64,000 nt of DNA from Dactylorhiza incarnata (GCA_033032865.1 JAWHQI010000121.1:5890001-5954000); one strand, 5' to 3'; shown: positions 31,401-42,001, numbered from the stretch's first letter. Notes: generated by a model not told the origin, from the letters alone. Numbers and translations: made by a program.

Positions 31401-32490
31401 AGCACCGAGGGCGTGGTACGGGAAGATCGCAGAATATCTCCTATTCTGTGGATTTGTTGCTTCAGACTCAGACTCAAGCTTGTTCGTCAAGAAGAGCGGG
31501 GAGCTTCAGGTCATTGTGCTGTTATACGTCGACGATATGATCGTGACGGGGAACTTGAAGGAGGAGGTAGCGCAGCTTCGGGCCGAGCTGTCTATCAGGT
31601 TCGAGATGAAGGACTTAGGTGAGCTTCACCATTTCCTTGGACTTGAGGTGCAGAGGAAGGAAGGTGGAGTGCTGGTGACCCAAGCCGGATATGCGGAGCG
31701 GATCGTGGAGCGGTTCGGCATGAAGGAAGGGAAGTGCACTTCCACACCTCTGGAGAAGGCTATGAAGCTTCGGAAGGATGAGGGGAGGATCATGCAAGAT
31801 CCGTTGGTGTTCCGAGCTCTGGTTGGGAGCTTAATCTATCTGATGATCACGAGGCCGGACATTGCATATGCAGTGGGCAGGGTGAGTCGGTTTATGGCGG
31901 AGCCACGGGTACCTCATCTGCTAGCGGCCAAGAACATTCTGAAGTATGTCAAGGCGACCTCGGACATGGGTCTCCTATACAGGAAGGATGCGGGCTTCAA
32001 GGTGCATGGATACATGGATGCTGATTATGGGGGAGATTCGGATGATCGGAAGTCGACATCTGGATTCGTATTCATGGCGGGCCCTACGGCTATATCATGG
32101 TGCAGCAAGAAGCAGGATTCCGTGTCAGTCTCTACCACGGAAGCAGAATACAAGGCTTCGGCCTTGGCAGCTCAGGAAGCCATCTGGCTTAGGAGGTTGG
32201 TAGGAGACGTCCACAAGGAGGTTCGGGAGCCGACTCTGCTACGCGGTGACAACGAAAGTGCTCTCAAACTGGTAACCAATCCAGTTTGTCACGCGAGGAC
32301 CAAGCATATTGAGATCGAGCATCACTTCATACGGGAGAAAGTGCTGGAGGGATCTCTTTCGGTCGAGCATGTGCGGAGTGCGGACAATGTCGCAGACATC
32401 TTCACAAAGGCACTGGCAAAGGGGCCGTTCACACGGCTAAGGGAGCTACTTGGGCTAGTTTCCACTTCCCACTTCAAGGGGGAGTGTTGA
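28408..32490 (+). CDS. Copia Gag-Pol polyprotein, 1360 residues, intact
   Basis: Start ATG 28408 follows an 80-bp leader and gives a copia Gag beginning MEGGFARGLG. Domains in order: Gag (about 1-210, YLLGEDLWEVV); zinc knuckle CFKCGKVGHFKKDC (257-270); retropepsin WIVDSGCGHHLTG with Asp317; GAG-pre-integrase and HHCC zinc site (His448 on); integrase catalytic Asp513, Asp576 and Glu612, a DD35E spacing; copia reverse transcriptase with YVDD at 1040-1043; RNase H with Asp1204 (YMDADYGGD) and STTEAEYKA. No frameshift or stop is seen. The polyprotein is cut by its own protease to make virus-like particle, cDNA and integration enzymes. The last sense codon and stop (TGT TGA) are the first six bases of the 3' LTR. 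TNT1-94-like; finer lineage not determined. Confidence 0.95.
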   Translation: MEGGFARGLGIEMLTSTNFKKWKSCMQSYLLGEDLWEVVGGDETEEVKAVEGGDNRPAVRAWRKTNAKAEFTLKRAISPDLFDHILGCGSAAEIWRALDGLFNKKNIARLQFLENELARSAQGDLSISNFFLKMKNLCAEISALDPDEPISETKLKRHIIRGLRKEYVAFVTSVQGWANQPSLLELENLLASQESLARQMAGVSVTGGDGEVLFSGKKKWEKKKKTTEGHGPSTSGQQERGYAPKADGKKKKEGLKCFKCGKVGHFKKDCRLNTQPGHAAEKEEAPARHFDGGWGGAFSASIGASAPINYQEDWIVDSGCGHHLTGDESKLSSAEPYIGNNAIITVDNTVHAVEKVGVVSLGSDRGPLTLKSVYHVPGMKKNLFSVTNAVDAGYHVLFGPTEVKFLRNVEAVKAEVVHVGRRAKDLFVLSTSSYVDKMKTNDGAVIWHERLGHVGMDKLKAMAVRGLVKGLPSLSSYGEGHVCAGCQFGKSHRLPFDKSQTRSCVPLECIHGDLMGPTATPSLGGSRYMLVLIDDYTRYVWVFFLKEKAEAFARFVEFKELVEGRLNLRIKKLRTDNGGEFTSAEFSSFCRKAGIRRELTCAHTPQQNGVAERKIRHLTETCKCWLHAKSIPKSFWAEGMSCAAYVINRMPLSPINMLNPHEMMFKEKPSVAHLRVFGSTCYVHVPDALRTKLDAKARKLVFVGYDERKKGWKCMDPETRRFVVSRDVVFDEVTSYKGSSDVELPESRVEVSEKAVENLQVELPVSPGGPSPSSSETGASGSGSRGSNAPSTSGRGAREEAAEDNAVEGKELRRSKRSIIAPDRYTGGNAVSFVSCFFAGPLDERDPSSFEKAKGVKEWDVAMQEEMAALEKNETWSLVPKPKGIAPVTCKWVYKLKKKADGSIERYKARLVARGFSQQYGEDYDETFSPVAKMTSVRFIIALAAFSGWEIWQLDVKNAFLYGEIDKDIFMVQPPGFVSEDFPEHVCKLKKALYGLKQAPRAWYGKIAEYLLFCGFVASDSDSSLFVKKSGELQVIVLLYVDDMIVTGNLKEEVAQLRAELSIRFEMKDLGELHHFLGLEVQRKEGGVLVTQAGYAERIVERFGMKEGKCTSTPLEKAMKLRKDEGRIMQDPLVFRALVGSLIYLMITRPDIAYAVGRVSRFMAEPRVPHLLAAKNILKYVKATSDMGLLYRKDAGFKVHGYMDADYGGDSDDRKSTSGFVFMAGPTAISWCSKKQDSVSVSTTEAEYKASALAAQEAIWLRRLVGDVHKEVREPTLLRGDNESALKLVTNPVCHARTKHIEIEHHFIREKVLEGSLSVEHVRSADNVADIFTKALAKGPFTRLRELLGLVSTSHFKGEC
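32476..32484 (+). other. C2 polypurine tract
   Basis: aagggggag, immediately before the 3' LTR and inside the end of the coding sequence (codons for Lys-Gly-Glu). Confidence 0.88.
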
Positions 32491-33683
32491 AATTATTGAA
32501 GTGGAAGTGGAGGAGGCTTTTGGACCTGGGCGGTCTGGGAAGAGACCGGGCGGTCTGGCGTGACCGCACGGTCTGGCGGTCTGACAATGGCGATCTGTTC
32601 GGTCAGCTGCGGCTTCCAGGGTTGACCGCTGGTCTGGTCCAAGGGCTGCTGGAGGTGGAGGTCGTGCGGTCTCGCTGTGACCGCATGACGGCTGATCATC
32701 TTCAGGGTCGCGCGGTCTGTCTCTGACCGCGTGACAAGTTGTTCTCTTCAAGGACGTGCCGGTCTGGCGTGACCGCACGGGTTGGCTCTTGAATCCAGTC
32801 TGGTGGCTTTCCAGATGGTTCTGAAGGAGTTCGCGGACTAAGTCATTCTAGTCGCGCGGTCTCAGTTCGCGGTCTCAGGAGGAAACCGGAGGGCGAGCTG
32901 GCTGTCTTGGCGGTCTTAGGCGAACACAGGTGGTGAGCGACTTCTAGGCGGTCTGGCGATCTCCGTGTGGAGTCGTGTTCAGACCAAGGGAGTAGCGATC
33001 TCCCGCGGTCTGGAGTGAAGTCAGCGCTCACCAAAATGAAGCAGGAGGGTTGCAGTGATCGCGCGGGTTGACCGGTAAGGTCGCGCGGTCTGATGGGTGG
33101 TGACTCTATCTCATAGGGTGGTGACTGGATCAGGTCTCACGCCTATAAATAGGGAGCCACTGTAGCAACAAAAAAGAACACACCAAGTGTAAGCCGAGTT
33201 TGCCTAGTTCCTGCGGTCTGTGTTTATTTGACCGAGCGGTCTCTGATTGAATTCTTCTTTGTGCAGCTTCTACGGATAGTGCAGGCAGCAGCGATCACCT
33301 CTTCCTCTGAAAGTGTTCGGGCGGTTTGCGGCTTGGAGTTGTGGTGCTGGAGTTCGGGAATCAGGAGATCGGCAAAGGAGCGGTCTGGTGCAGCGGTTTG
33401 GTGGTGTTTCGAGATCGGGAGCGGTTGCGGTCTGGCAGCAGCGGTCTGGCGAGCTGCTGAGTTCGGCAAGAGACCGTGCGGTCTCAGTTATCTTCAGTTT
33501 CTGTTCTTTCTCCTTGAAGTTTTGTGCTGACGAAATCATGTCTCGTCGAGCATGTCTTGCCCTGTAATTGAAGTGTTGCTATCAATAAAGATCGTTTGTT
33601 TGCCTAAGATTGTCTCGGTTGTTTGGCTTGCATCTCTAGTTGTTATTCCTACTTACTCTCACAAGGTCCGGAAAATTTTCACA
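32485..33683 (+). repeat. C2 3' LTR (1199 bp)
   Basis: Matches the 5' LTR with about a dozen substitutions and one missing base near 33617. TATA at 33144-33151. Ends ttttcaca and is followed by ATACA, which rejoins the G1 gene. Confidence 0.93.
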
Positions 33684-33688
33684 ATACA

Positions 33689-34430
33689 ATCCGAGGGGGA
33701 AGTAAAAAATGTGGAGGTGACGGTTGAGGGGACAACTGTAGTTGCTGATTTTCAGGTTTTGGGCCCGCGGGAAAATCAGTCCATTCCTATCTTGGGCGTG
33801 CCGTTCTTGAAAGAGAGCGGTACCACCCTTGATTTTGCTACGGGGTGCATTTTCCTAACCAATAAGGTGCAGCAGCCTACTTGCCCCGATGCCACAACTG
33901 AAACATTCACTCCGCCCCCTCCTTTTAATTTTGATGAATCGTTGAGCTGTGCAGGGCATGAAGAAGTCAAGGAATCAAGTGAAGGAAAAAAGGAGGAGTA
34001 CATGTCTAGTGAAGAAGAAGAAGTTGATCTTCGGCGAGAGTTTGGGTCCGAGACGGAAGAAGACTGCAATTCAAAAAACTTTGACGTGAATTTGGTTCGG
34101 GACAATGTCCCATTATCCTCTTATTTTGATTCATGTAATAAACTATCTAAGCGCTCCATCTCATGGGCCGATCCGGTAGTCACCACGATGCCGGAAGTGA
34201 CGCCACCCACCGCTAAGGTGGAAAAATCTGAGAACTCTCAACGGTGGCAGTCTCCGACTGTCACCAAACTTAAAAAGGAAAAACTTTTGCGCGACGCTCG
34301 TGCTGCCGCTCTCCGTGGCAAGGTGGCGGAGGTTAGGGGAGCATTGGGTAATACCAGTGCTGGCCCTAAAGCCTTCACCTCCCGCCTACGTGCTACGGGA
34401 GACGCGCACCACAAGAGCGCTTTCAGCTGA
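33689..34430 (+). pseudogene. G1 gag-protease gene, 3' part
   Basis: Continues in register with the 5' part across C2. The second half of the protease domain (VVADFQVLGPRENQSIPILG) is followed by about 190 residues of unknown function: an acidic stretch (SSEEEEVDLRREFGSE), SISWADPVVTT, and a basic, Ala/Arg-rich end that includes LRDARAAALRGKVAEVRGAL. The stop is at 34428-34430. The open frame has lost its start through the C2 insertion and the upstream stops. The tail is longer than in G2, which stops after SPTVAKLK. Confidence 0.82.
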
Positions 34431-36210
34431 TTTGTGTTTTATTTGCTGTGGTGAACCGTTTCTGAGTAGTTCTTTTAATTCCTGCACTTTATAAACAATG
34501 CTAATACAGGTATTTGGTCCAGCTTAAGGACGTTAAATGAAAGCGCTACTGGGAGACAACCCAGATTTCCTGATTTTGTAGTTTTTATCTAACTTCTTTT
34601 AGTTCAGTTTTTGCATATGCTTTTGTTGTTTGGAGTTTGTGCTTGCAGGTCTTATGTTCGATGGTGCGGACGTTGCGGACTGTTCTTGATCGTAAACGCC
34701 AATCGTCTGGTATGCTCATTTCTGAGCATTGGGTAACACTTCCTCCCCACTTTTAACTTCAAATTTCTAGATATTGTTTAGCTTAAGTCTGGGGGAGCGT
34801 TTGTTGTCATCCACTGTGCATGAACTGCATACTAGAAGGTTGCTCTTTATTTATCCTTATCATTATCATTGTTGCATTCTTCACACACCACTTCACCCAC
34901 TTGAGTGCGCGCTTATCTTTTTGTTGTTGTTCCGTTTAGACTATTTTGGTTGGAATGTGAAATAGGTTGTTAACGTAGGAATTATTATTTGGAGTGCGAT
35001 AGATGTTGACTCATGTAGTGTTCTAGTCACTTCGCATGTTATGGTAGAATTTGAGTAGAACTAGATTTTCTTTATGCACCTAATTTATGTTTAGTATTTC
35101 TGCGTAGATTTAGATTTATTATACTCAAGTGGTGAATTTGAATGAAATTGACGATAACCCGGTGTTGTGTGTGTGCGATTACTAGTCGTGTGTTGCTCGA
35201 GTCGGGAGGAAGGTTTACCTTTCTCGTGGGCTAAGAACTTTCCCCAAGCGACTCTCGAAGCATGGGTAAGAACTACTCGTTGAGTCAAGCATGATGTAGG
35301 CCACCATTTGGCTAGTTTGAGCTTTGTTATTCCATGTCCATTTCGTTCACCTTTGCAAGCCAAATTTGTGCCTACCAATCCTTTGTTCAGCTCCTCTTCA
35401 TCCACCAAAGCCTGAAGCCTATCCTACACCCGCAACCAAATTGTTTTTAACTGCGCTCATAATTCTCACTTGTGTGGTGTGTGGAATCATTGTGTTATGT
35501 AGGGAAAATAAAGTCCATCTGCTGATTTTGAACCAACGGGAGGATACATAAAAGAAGTAAAATATGTTAAAAGAAAAAAAAAGAGCGCATTTTGAAAAGA
35601 GATCCTTCTGAGCTAAATAAAAAAAAAAATCTGTTGGTATTTGTGAAGTAGGCCGTGTGCACATTTGGTTTTCATGATAAGTCTGGGGGTGTGTCACACG
35701 AGCATAGTTGTTGGTCTTGCGTGGTGCAGCGTCCCGTTAGCTCACTTGGGTTGCGTAGCCACCGTGTTTAACTTTGAATATCATACCGTAACCTAAGCCC
35801 CGTTTTAATCCTATAAGTCCTACTGATTTGATTTGCGAGTTTGCTAGCGCCGTGGAGAGAGTGTAACCGGGCGAGCATATGGTTCACGACGTTGATGGAT
35901 TTCAGCGGAGTTATTCCTAAGCCCCGATCTGTTGCAACACCCGCCTCAGTGTCTCGTCACTTTCATACCGGGCATGATCGTCAAATTCTTCATAATTCAC
36001 CAACTGAGTATAACTAAATCTTTACTTACGCTTTAATACTTATTTAAATTAGTTAGCATAGTTAGAATCTCCTTCTACTAGAATCTCTACTCGCACGCGT
36101 ATGTTACTTCGCACCGTACTCCCTTGTGTAATTCTCTATGTTAATTATTGTTTTCACATTCCACTGGATTCGTTTGCTCGGGACGCGCAAACAGTTAAGT
36201 CTGGGGGGTG
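34431..36210 (+). other. G1 3' non-coding interior
   Basis: 1.8 kb without a gene. The hairpin ctgggagacaacccag lies at about 34550 and tgctcatttctgagca near 34710. Polypurine-tract-like motifs are at 34784-34798, 35678-35692 and 36196-36210 (the functional one). Box 1 is at 35221-35264 and box 2 at 35851-35910. The order equals that of E2 and E3, though the coding gene upstream is unrelated. Confidence 0.8.
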
Positions 36211-37719
36211 TGATGAGTCCTAATCATATACACTTTTATGGACTCATCTGGGCCGTTATTCAGCCATTTCACCGCACTTTAGCCTTGTTATAGTTTATAT
36301 TTGATATTCCATGCTAGGTGCACTTCTGGGCCCATTTTGGTGTGATTTCATGCTTATCTTCATTAGTAGCTTTCATGTATTGTTAGGTGCCACTTTCAGT
36401 GACTAGATTCGTGGTTGTGCTGAAATAGGAGTCGTGCAGGTGTTCCCGGTGCAATTCTGCACAGGAACACTGCGCACGATCACTGGTTCTATTGCACACG
36501 ACCACTAGTCGTGCGTCACTGATCGTGTGCATTTAACCCTTTTTTCACGAGTTCTGTTTGGTGTAGTGCGCACGACCATCAATGCTAGTGCGCACGACCA
36601 CCGGTCGTGCGCCACTGTCCGTGCGCACTTACCATTAAATTTCTGAGTTCTGTTTGCTATAGTGTGCACGACCATCAACGCTAGTGCGCACGACCACCGG
36701 TCGTGCGCCACTGGTCGTGCGAACTTTATATTTTATAAATTGCTTTTCTTGCAGGTTCCACCCAGGCAATGCGCACGATCGCAGAATTCCAGTGCGCACG
36801 ACCACTGGTCGTGCGCCAATGACCGTGCGCAGTGTTTAATTCAGCGCCTATATAAACGCCTGTCCCGATTTTAGGGCGATCATTCACTTCCGGGAGCGGA
36901 CTTCCTGTTCCGTACGCCGCCGACCACCACCTTGGGACGCCTCCACTTCATCTCCTACGCAAGGGGAAGCTTCCTCCATCCATTCCAAGACTTCCTCCAT
37001 TGTCCGTGAGTGTTCTCCATCGTCCGCAAGCCTCCAAGCAACCATTCTCTCATTCCGCCCGGTGAGAAGAAGAAGAAACCTGAAGTCAAAGACGACGGAG
37101 CTACATAGGGAGGTCGTGACAGCTCTCTACGCCGGAAGCATAGTCCGCCCGAGTCCGGAGGTAGCCCGACAACCTACCATTCCGGCCGTGAACGGCCGCT
37201 AGTCTTCACCATCGGTTATTTCTTTCCTCTTTCCTTCATTGTACTCGTTGAGCCGTGTAAACTTGAATATTGTGATGTTGTTTGTTGAAATGAATGTTTC
37301 TTTGTTCTTCTTCATTGTTTGCTTGTGATTCATTCCGTTTCCACTCTCTCACTCACGCACGCACGCAAGGTGTTTGACTCGCGTTAGCAAGAGCTAACGA
37401 CGGTTGTGAAGAGGTGTTTGCGACCCTCATCCTCTCGCACTAGAGTACACTCCACCCGCCTCACGAAGCACGTCATCGCGGCCATTGCATCCACCTCGCC
37501 TCGCGAAGCGGTGTTTTCGACCCGCATTTCTCTTATTGTTGTTAAGATTAGGACAAACCAATCAAAACCCCCTCTTTGTGTTTGTTAAACGCTTGTGTAA
37601 CAATAGTCACTACGCGATTCGTTCACCTAACCTGCATTCCTCAAGAGACCGACATCCGGGGATTCCATTCTCCACAATTATTACTTGACAGCGACCGGTG
37701 CACTTGCCGACACGCATCA
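36211..37719 (+). repeat. G1 3' LTR (1509 bp)
   Basis: Same length as the 5' LTR. Array at 36472-36831, TATA at 36849-36856. Several palindrome arms broken by CpG decay in the 5' LTR are intact here (for example near 36600). Ends cacgcatca, followed by ATCAA. Confidence 0.92.
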
Positions 37720-37724
37720 ATCAA

Positions 37725-38881
37725 CAAGAGTTATAGCCAAACCACCACAATGCCAAAACAGTAACACAAGAAATCTTTATTGAAACAAAACTGCTTTACA
37801 CTTCGAGCTATACATGGCGAGACATGATTCATAAGAATCACGGAGATGAGAAGAACAAAACACACCAAGAAACAAAACTGGTGGTCTTCCCAGGCAGAGA
37901 CCGCACATACCGCAAAAAGGTTCAGGTCGCCCGGCTTGCACTGCTGTACTTCCAGACCGCTTGCACAGTAAACCCGCAGAAACACCTTGAGACCACGCGA
38001 ACAGAAACATATGACCTGTACTGCCAGACTGCAATCCCAGACCGCACGAACTGAAGCTTATTGAAATGAACAAAGAACTGAAGCTGTCGCTAGACCGCAA
38101 CTCTGATCGCCTAACCGCTGAAGGTCGCCTGATCGCTGAGCTCGCTGCGAACAACACAAGAACAACATAAACCAGTTCGCTGACAGACCGCAACCGAACT
38201 GTTTATTCAAGCCACCGGAAATCACCAAGGAAGGAGACCGCAACCTGCTGATCGCAAACCAGCGAATACAACAAACGGTTAGCTCTCTTCCGAGACCGCA
38301 CGGCTTCAAACTTGAGACCGCACAAAACAATCCGGGCTCTTGTTCTTACAATTCTTGTTATGAATGACGGGCCATGCACCCCTATTTATAGACAGAGAGA
38401 TGGGTGTCATCACCGCACAAACTGGGATACAATAACCGCCCATCAGATTGCGAACGGTCTCACAAGACAGACCGCGCGAACACAACACATGGACAAGATC
38501 CAGTCCAAGTCCGCAAGTCAGCAGCAACCCGCTCACAAGACGCGCGGACATAGCGATCACCCTTCCTGAGATCGCCAAGCAAAGATAAACATCTAGCCAA
38601 CTTGAACCAAGTTGCCAGAACAAAACCGAACAAGTCGCCCGGTCTCAGTCGTCAACCAAGAACAGGCCGCCCAGAACAGGACCGGGAGAACTCGCAGCAG
38701 GTCGCCAGAACCAGTGACCAAACCAAGGAGCAACCTGGCCGATCACAGCAGATCATCAGACCAGCAGGTAGAGATCGCAGAACCAAACCGACAGAGCACC
38801 GGCGCAGACCGCGCTGTCTCTGCGGTTTCCAGCCTTCAGACCGGCCGGACTCCCATCCACTTCACTTAAATAATTTCAACA
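37725..38881 (-). repeat. C1 5' LTR, main part (1157 bp)
   Basis: On minus it starts tgttgaaattatttaag at 38881. TATA on minus lies at 38381-38389. gaccgc / gcggtc motifs run through it. Together with 23858-23906 it totals 1206 bp, equal to the other C1 LTR. Confidence 0.87.
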
Positions 38882-41800
38882 GTCATGTCATCAATTAACC
38901 CTGGTAAAAATTTGGGAGCAAATGTACCACTGCATGTTGGGTAATTACACTTGCATGCCCCTACTTAAAAGAGGTTATTGTGTGCCAATAGCCAAAAAGG
39001 TTATTTTGGGTATTCAGCACATATGGCTAATTGTTGGCCCCTGAAATTTTGACCACACCCTCATAATTGTATAACATAATACCCCAGTGAAATTTTGAGT
39101 TGTTGGGATCAAAATAATTAGGTTTATGACTAAAATGAATTATGTCACACTTCTTAATTTATGAAATAATTAAGGTGAAAAATCACTAGAAAATTATGAA
39201 ACTTAAGATTTGATGTTTTTAGATTATTATTGTGCTATACTGAAATTCTCAGAATTGGTAGAGGTCATGAAATGATACTTGATGTGTAAAACCCTAATTG
39301 CACACCTCTTATATTAAATGGAGATTAGGATTATAACTTCACTGGAAAATTATGAAACTTAGGATTTGATGTTTTTAGATCATTATTGTGCTATACTAAA
39401 TTTCTCAGAATTTGTAGAGGTCATGAAATGATACTTGATGTGTAAAACCCTAATTGCACACCTTTTATATTAAATGGAGATTTGGATTATACTTCACTGG
39501 AAAATTATGAACCTTAGGATTTGATGTTTTTAGATCATTATTGTGCTATACCGAATTTCTCTAAATTTGTAGAGGTCATGAAATTATACTTGATGTGTAA
39601 AACCATATGTTGACACCTTTTATATGAAATAAAAATCATGGTAATAAAATCCCTGGAAAATTATGAAACTTAGGATTTGAGGTTTTCAGATCATTATTAT
39701 GCTATAGTAATTTTCGCAGAATTTTTGGAAGAATTGAACTAGTACTTGATGTGTAAAGCCATATTCTCACACCTTTTATATTAAATGGACATTATGGTTA
39801 TAAATTCACTGGAAAATTATAAAACCTTGGATTTAGTGTTGTTAGATCATTATTGTGTTGTAGTAATTTTCTCAGAATTTTTGGGAAACCTGAACTAGTA
39901 CTTGATGTGTAAAGCCCTATTCTCACACCTTTTATATTAAATGGACATTATGGTTATAAATTCACTAGAAAATTATGACACCTTGGATTTGGTGTTGTTA
40001 GATCATTATTGTGCTGTAGTAATTTTCTCAGAATTTTTGGGAGACCTGAACTAGTACTTGATGTGTACAGTCATATTCTCACACCATTAATATTAAATGG
40101 AAATTTTAGGTATAAATTCACTAGAAAATTATGAAACCTTGTATTTGGTGTTTTTAGATCATTATTGTGCTGTAGTTATTTTCTCAGAATTTTTGGTAGA
40201 CCTGAGCTAGTGCTTGATGTGTAAAGTCATATTGTCACACAATTAATATTAAATGGAAATTTTAGTTATAAATTCATTGGAAAATTATGGAATTCTGGGA
40301 ATCAAGTTTTTAGGTTAATTGTTATCTTTGGGAATTTTATCAGCAAGATTTAACTTACTTATAGAGTACTTCCTTTACAATTTAGATTACAATAATTGGG
40401 TAATTGATTTTAATTAGATGTCAAATTTAATGAAATTATGTCAAACCTTTGGTCAACCCCCAATTTACTCATTATGAACCTATGGTAAAAATTTGGAACT
40501 CATTTGGGAATGATAGGTCAAGATTGCTTCATAGGAGTCAAACCTAGTTCAATCCCATCTTGGTCTGCGGATAATAAAAACTAAAGTATTGATTTAGACC
40601 CCAATTGATCTCCACACGCTCAAGTATTAATTTCTGGAACGTTGGGTGCATTACATAGAGTGATTAGTGGTCACCCCAACCAGTGACAACTCATGATATA
40701 GAGTTGGGGTGCGTTTAGTAATTCATCGATTCAGGGTTTTACAACGATATGATGAGGGGTCGGAACCATAACAGGTAAGTGTGTGATGGTATAAGGATTG
40801 AGACCTTCAGTTGTAATTGAGAGATAACATGATGAAATAGCCGGCCACTAGGGGAGGTAGTGTTTCGATGTTCAATTGAACACCGATGCTCGTCAGTCTG
40901 AGTCAAATGTCAATCCAACCTAGGATTTGGAGAAATTGGAGAACAAATAGGTGTATATAAGAATGAGTAGTCACTAATAAGAGTAAATATCCTGGAAAGG
41001 GGAATTTGGGCTTCAGCCACCATCGTATTCCCTAGTACCGCTGCGAGCCCTTCACTGGGTAGTCCACGAGAAGTCTAGGATTCACCCCAAGCTTCTAAGA
41101 TCAATTAATAATAGACAAGAGTAGTAAAATAGGAGAACTTAAAATATAATTCCCTTCCCAAATTTGGGATGGAAAGAGTAAGGAAGGACTAGGATAGTCT
41201 TGCGAGCGGTTGGCTCGAAGTATAAGGAAGGACTGAGATAGTCATGCGAGTGATAGGATCGATGTTTATAAGGTCTGTTTAGTATTGCGAGCTGGAGGCT
41301 CGGTGGTAAGAAATGATATATAAATGCATGTGCATGGATTGTGGTTAGTCTTCGGTTCTGGCTTAGTCGTGACACCGACAACAGTTCGATGACTCAGCAG
41401 TGCTTGAGGTTTAAAAAGGGACCAAGTTGTTTTACTGCGCGTCCAACGGGACGGATTCCTTAAACCCTTCCTGGCCAAATAAAGGTCTGGATTCTTCGGA
41501 TCCAGCAAGAGTACACAGGAGCTCATGAGTATCGGGTACCAGTATGACAGCGTACATTTGGGCCTATGTCTGGTAGTGTGTCATACCCACCTAGGTGAGG
41601 AGACGCCCGCTCTTCTGCCACCGTTTGACCATGACGGGAGGTGCCCGAGAGGTTAGCTACCTACAAAAAGTGGGAACTAAAGGTCTGTACGTACAGAGTC
41701 GTGTGGGTGAGTTGCACCATCGCATTGCATATCATATCATAACATTCTTGCATAAAATAGAGACCTCATCGTATAAACTAGATTGGACTCTTTTATCCGA

Positions 41801-42001
41801 TGAGTTTACCTTAGTGTCAAATCTCTTAGCTTATGTGCTTTTTTGTGTGCATATAAGTTAAGGTTACATTTGTAGCTGCTCTTTACCACTATACCTGCTT
41901 CTTTTACTTGTATTGTCTTTTACTTACTCTTCATATACTATACTCTTGTTATCATATGACTGTCTTCAATACTAGTTTAGTGAATATATTACCTTGTTAG
42001 G
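38882..42001. mobile_element. Repeat P, segment 3
   Basis: Resumes after GTCAT and runs to the T1 LTR at 42002. It contains the 156-bp tandem array (39140-40390). A possible LTR end gggttttaca is near 40736-40745; beyond it there is no recognisable primer site. No gene is recognised in 40746-42001; several short open stretches look random. T1's flank reads gttagg, a likely target duplication whose partner is outside the window. Confidence 0.45.
39140..40390. repeat. Tandem array, 156-bp period, about 8 units
   Basis: The anchor gaaaattatg starts at 39189, 39345, 39500, 39656, 39812, 39968, 40124 and 40280: seven intervals of 156, 155, 156, 156, 156, 156 and 156 bp. Units also share ttagatcattattgtgct, acttgatgtgtaaa and cacaccttttatattaaatg. 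Units diverge gradually along the array and edges are degenerate. It lies inside repeat P rather than in a separate satellite block. Confidence 0.9.

Larger units (their letters stand above)
27120..33683 (+). mobile_element. C2, intact Ty1/copia retrotransposon (TNT1-94 type)
   Basis: Target duplication ATACA (27115-27119, 33684-33688), LTRs 27120-28319 and 32485-33683, initiator-Met primer site, one complete gag-pol ORF and a polypurine tract. The LTRs differ at about 14 positions by eye, near 1%. All expected domains are present in copia order (Gag, protease, integrase, RT, RNase H). It is structurally able to be autonomous. It sits inside G1's protease gene, which makes it the youngest layer of this nest. 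Confidence 0.95.
23907..37719 (+). mobile_element. G1, non-autonomous gag-protease LTR retrotransposon
   Basis: Two 1509-bp LTRs (23907-25415 and 36211-37719), target duplication ATCAA (23902-23906, 37720-37724), tRNA-Asp-type primer site and polypurine tract. The interior has one broken gag-protease gene and a 1.8-kb 3' non-coding region, with no RT, RNase H or integrase. It inserted into C1's 5' LTR and was itself entered by C2. Its LTR start, array motif and 3' interior match family A, while its protein does not. The LTRs differ at about 25 sites by eye, mostly C/T and G/A at CpG. Confidence 0.92.
20014..38881 (-). mobile_element. C1, Ty1/copia element, split by G1 and internally deleted
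   Basis: Outer ends are TG...CA on both strands, flanked by GTCAT (20009-20013 and 38882-38886). The 5' LTR (high coordinates) is cut at its far end by G1, whose insertion duplicated ATCAA. Interior gag and protease-integrase remain at 21715-23833, but RT and RNase H are gone. Both LTRs add up to 1206 bp. It is the same family as C2: LTR motifs and protein are clearly alike, but it is older, with many stops. Confidence 0.88.

Noticed and set aside
33552..33688. Apparent start of a 292-codon ORF at 33552
   Set aside because: The first 46 codons come from the C2 LTR; only the part from 33689 belongs to the G1 gene.
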